This document shows, in pieces, positions 63,392 to 64,000 of a stretch of DNA of 64,000 nucleotides (positions within the stretch are counted from its first letter, which is position 1; each line of letters begins with the position of its first letter). The notes under the pieces are model-generated. The model was not told where the DNA came from and made no database searches. It was given only the letters and a program-made list of their open reading frames with translations. Source of the DNA: DASUBV01 sp963822485 (GTDB taxonomy: Bacteria > Actinomycetota > Actinomycetes > Streptosporangiales > Streptosporangiaceae); the NCBI GenBank assembly GCA_963822485.1, contig CAWGHW010000017.1:62001-126000 (forward strand), in the 5' to 3' direction. Both the position numbers and the translations under genes were made by a program.

Positions 63392-64000
63392 ATGGGGATC
63401 GTTCTGCACTGGTTCCTGCCCACGAACGGCGACTCGCGCACCGACCTGAGCCTGGGGAACGCGGTCGGCGCGGCCGGCAGCCGGGCCGCCGAGGGCGGCA
63501 GTGAGCGAGCGCCCGACATCCGCTACATCGGGCAGATCGCCCGGTCCGCCGAGCAGCTCGGCTTCACCGGCGCGCTCACCCCGACCAGCTCATGGTGCGA
63601 GGACTCGTGGATCATGACCGCCGCGCTGACCCAGGTCACCGAGCGGTTCAAGTTCCTGGTCGCGTTCCGCCCCGGGTTCATGTCGCCGACGCTCGCGGCC
63701 CAGATGGCCGCGACCTACCAGCGCATCTCCGGTGGCCGGCTGCTGCTCAACGTGGTCACCGGCGGCGACGACGTAGAGCAGCAACGGTTCGGCGACCACC
63801 TCGGCAAGGAGGCCCGGTACGAGCGAGCCGGTGAGTTCCTGCACATCGTCCGTGAGCTGTGGCGCGGCGACCCGGTCACGTTCCAGGGCCAGCACTATGA
63901 CGTGCGCTCCGGGCAACTGATCCCCGCCCGGCTCTGGCCGGAGATCTACCTGGGCGGGTCATCAGCCCCGGCGCTGGACGTCGCGGCCAGGTACGCCGAC
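63392..64000 (+). CDS. LLM flavin-dependent monooxygenase, SsuD-like (partial, continues past window)
   Basis: First 203 residues only. Starts at ATG 63392 with AGGAGG about 11 bases upstream. Alkanesulfonate-monooxygenase features: LHWFLPTNGDSRT, AEQLGFTGALTPTSSWCEDSW, FKFLVAFRPGFMSPTLAAQM, RLLLNVVTGGDDVEQ, FGDHLGKEARYERAGEFL, YLGGSS. SsuD splits sulfite from alkanesulfonates with FMNH2. A divergent LysR gene supports sulfur-responsive control. Confidence 0.9.
   Translation, partial: MGIVLHWFLPTNGDSRTDLSLGNAVGAAGSRAAEGGSERAPDIRYIGQIARSAEQLGFTGALTPTSSWCEDSWIMTAALTQVTERFKFLVAFRPGFMSPTLAAQMAATYQRISGGRLLLNVVTGGDDVEQQRFGDHLGKEARYERAGEFLHIVRELWRGDPVTFQGQHYDVRSGQLIPARLWPEIYLGGSSAPALDVAARYAD

Overview
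The window is high-GC DNA with actinomycete hallmarks: GTG and TTG starts, coupled 4-bp gene overlaps, mycothiol-linked enzymes, R2lox, a large LuxR-type ATPase regulator and many secreted beta-propeller proteins. I cannot name the genus. The gene order does not match a well-known Streptomyces core region, and a soil filamentous actinomycete is the best guess.

Positions 1049-29625 form one biosynthetic gene cluster, which I read as a lincosamide-type pathway (lincomycin/celesticetin family) joined to a polyketide branch. Sugar genes: Gfo/Idh oxidoreductase ending in a carrier domain (LmbZ/CcbZ-like), a transaldolase-HAD phosphatase fusion (LmbR+LmbK-like), a SIS isomerase (LmbN-like), an NAD epimerase (LmbM-like) and a nucleotide-sugar dehydrogenase (LmbL-like). 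Amide-bond genes: a stand-alone adenylation enzyme (LmbC-like), the carrier domain, and a BtrH_N-like cysteine acyltransferase (candidate LmbD/CcbD). Thiol genes: GT-B glycosyltransferase (LmbT-like), DinB/MDMPI protein (LmbV-like), PIG-L amidase (LmbE-like) and a TldD/TldE pair (LmbIH-like). Genes foreign to known lincosamide clusters are a FAAL, a one-module PKS (ACP-KS-AT-DH-KR-ACP), a free-standing condensation domain, a luciferase-like flavin enzyme and an R2lox. An ABC-2 exporter lies inside the cluster. No LmbS (aminotransferase), LmbP (kinase) or LmbO (guanylyltransferase) homologue is visible in the window.

Positions 29626-40454 hold gene remnants, two RCC1-repeat secreted proteins, a LuxR-family ATPase regulator, a DMT transporter and a secreted seven-repeat protein. 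A 17-bp sequence recurs upstream of several of these genes. Positions 40544-49912 are a single 3122-residue secreted RHS/YD-repeat protein with two LamG-like domains and an alanine-rich tip.

Positions 50021-64000 carry ordinary accessory genes in small regulator-target units: MarR/MFS, UspA, VOC, an F420-reductase-like protein, a repeat protein, quinone oxidoreductase/hydrolase opposite TetR, an SDR, a propeller lipoprotein-like protein, and LysR opposite an SsuD-like monooxygenase that runs off the end.

At least eight apparent frame shifts interrupt otherwise intact genes. Seven look like one extra base, each beside GGCC. I treat them as likely sequence errors and annotate the whole genes.
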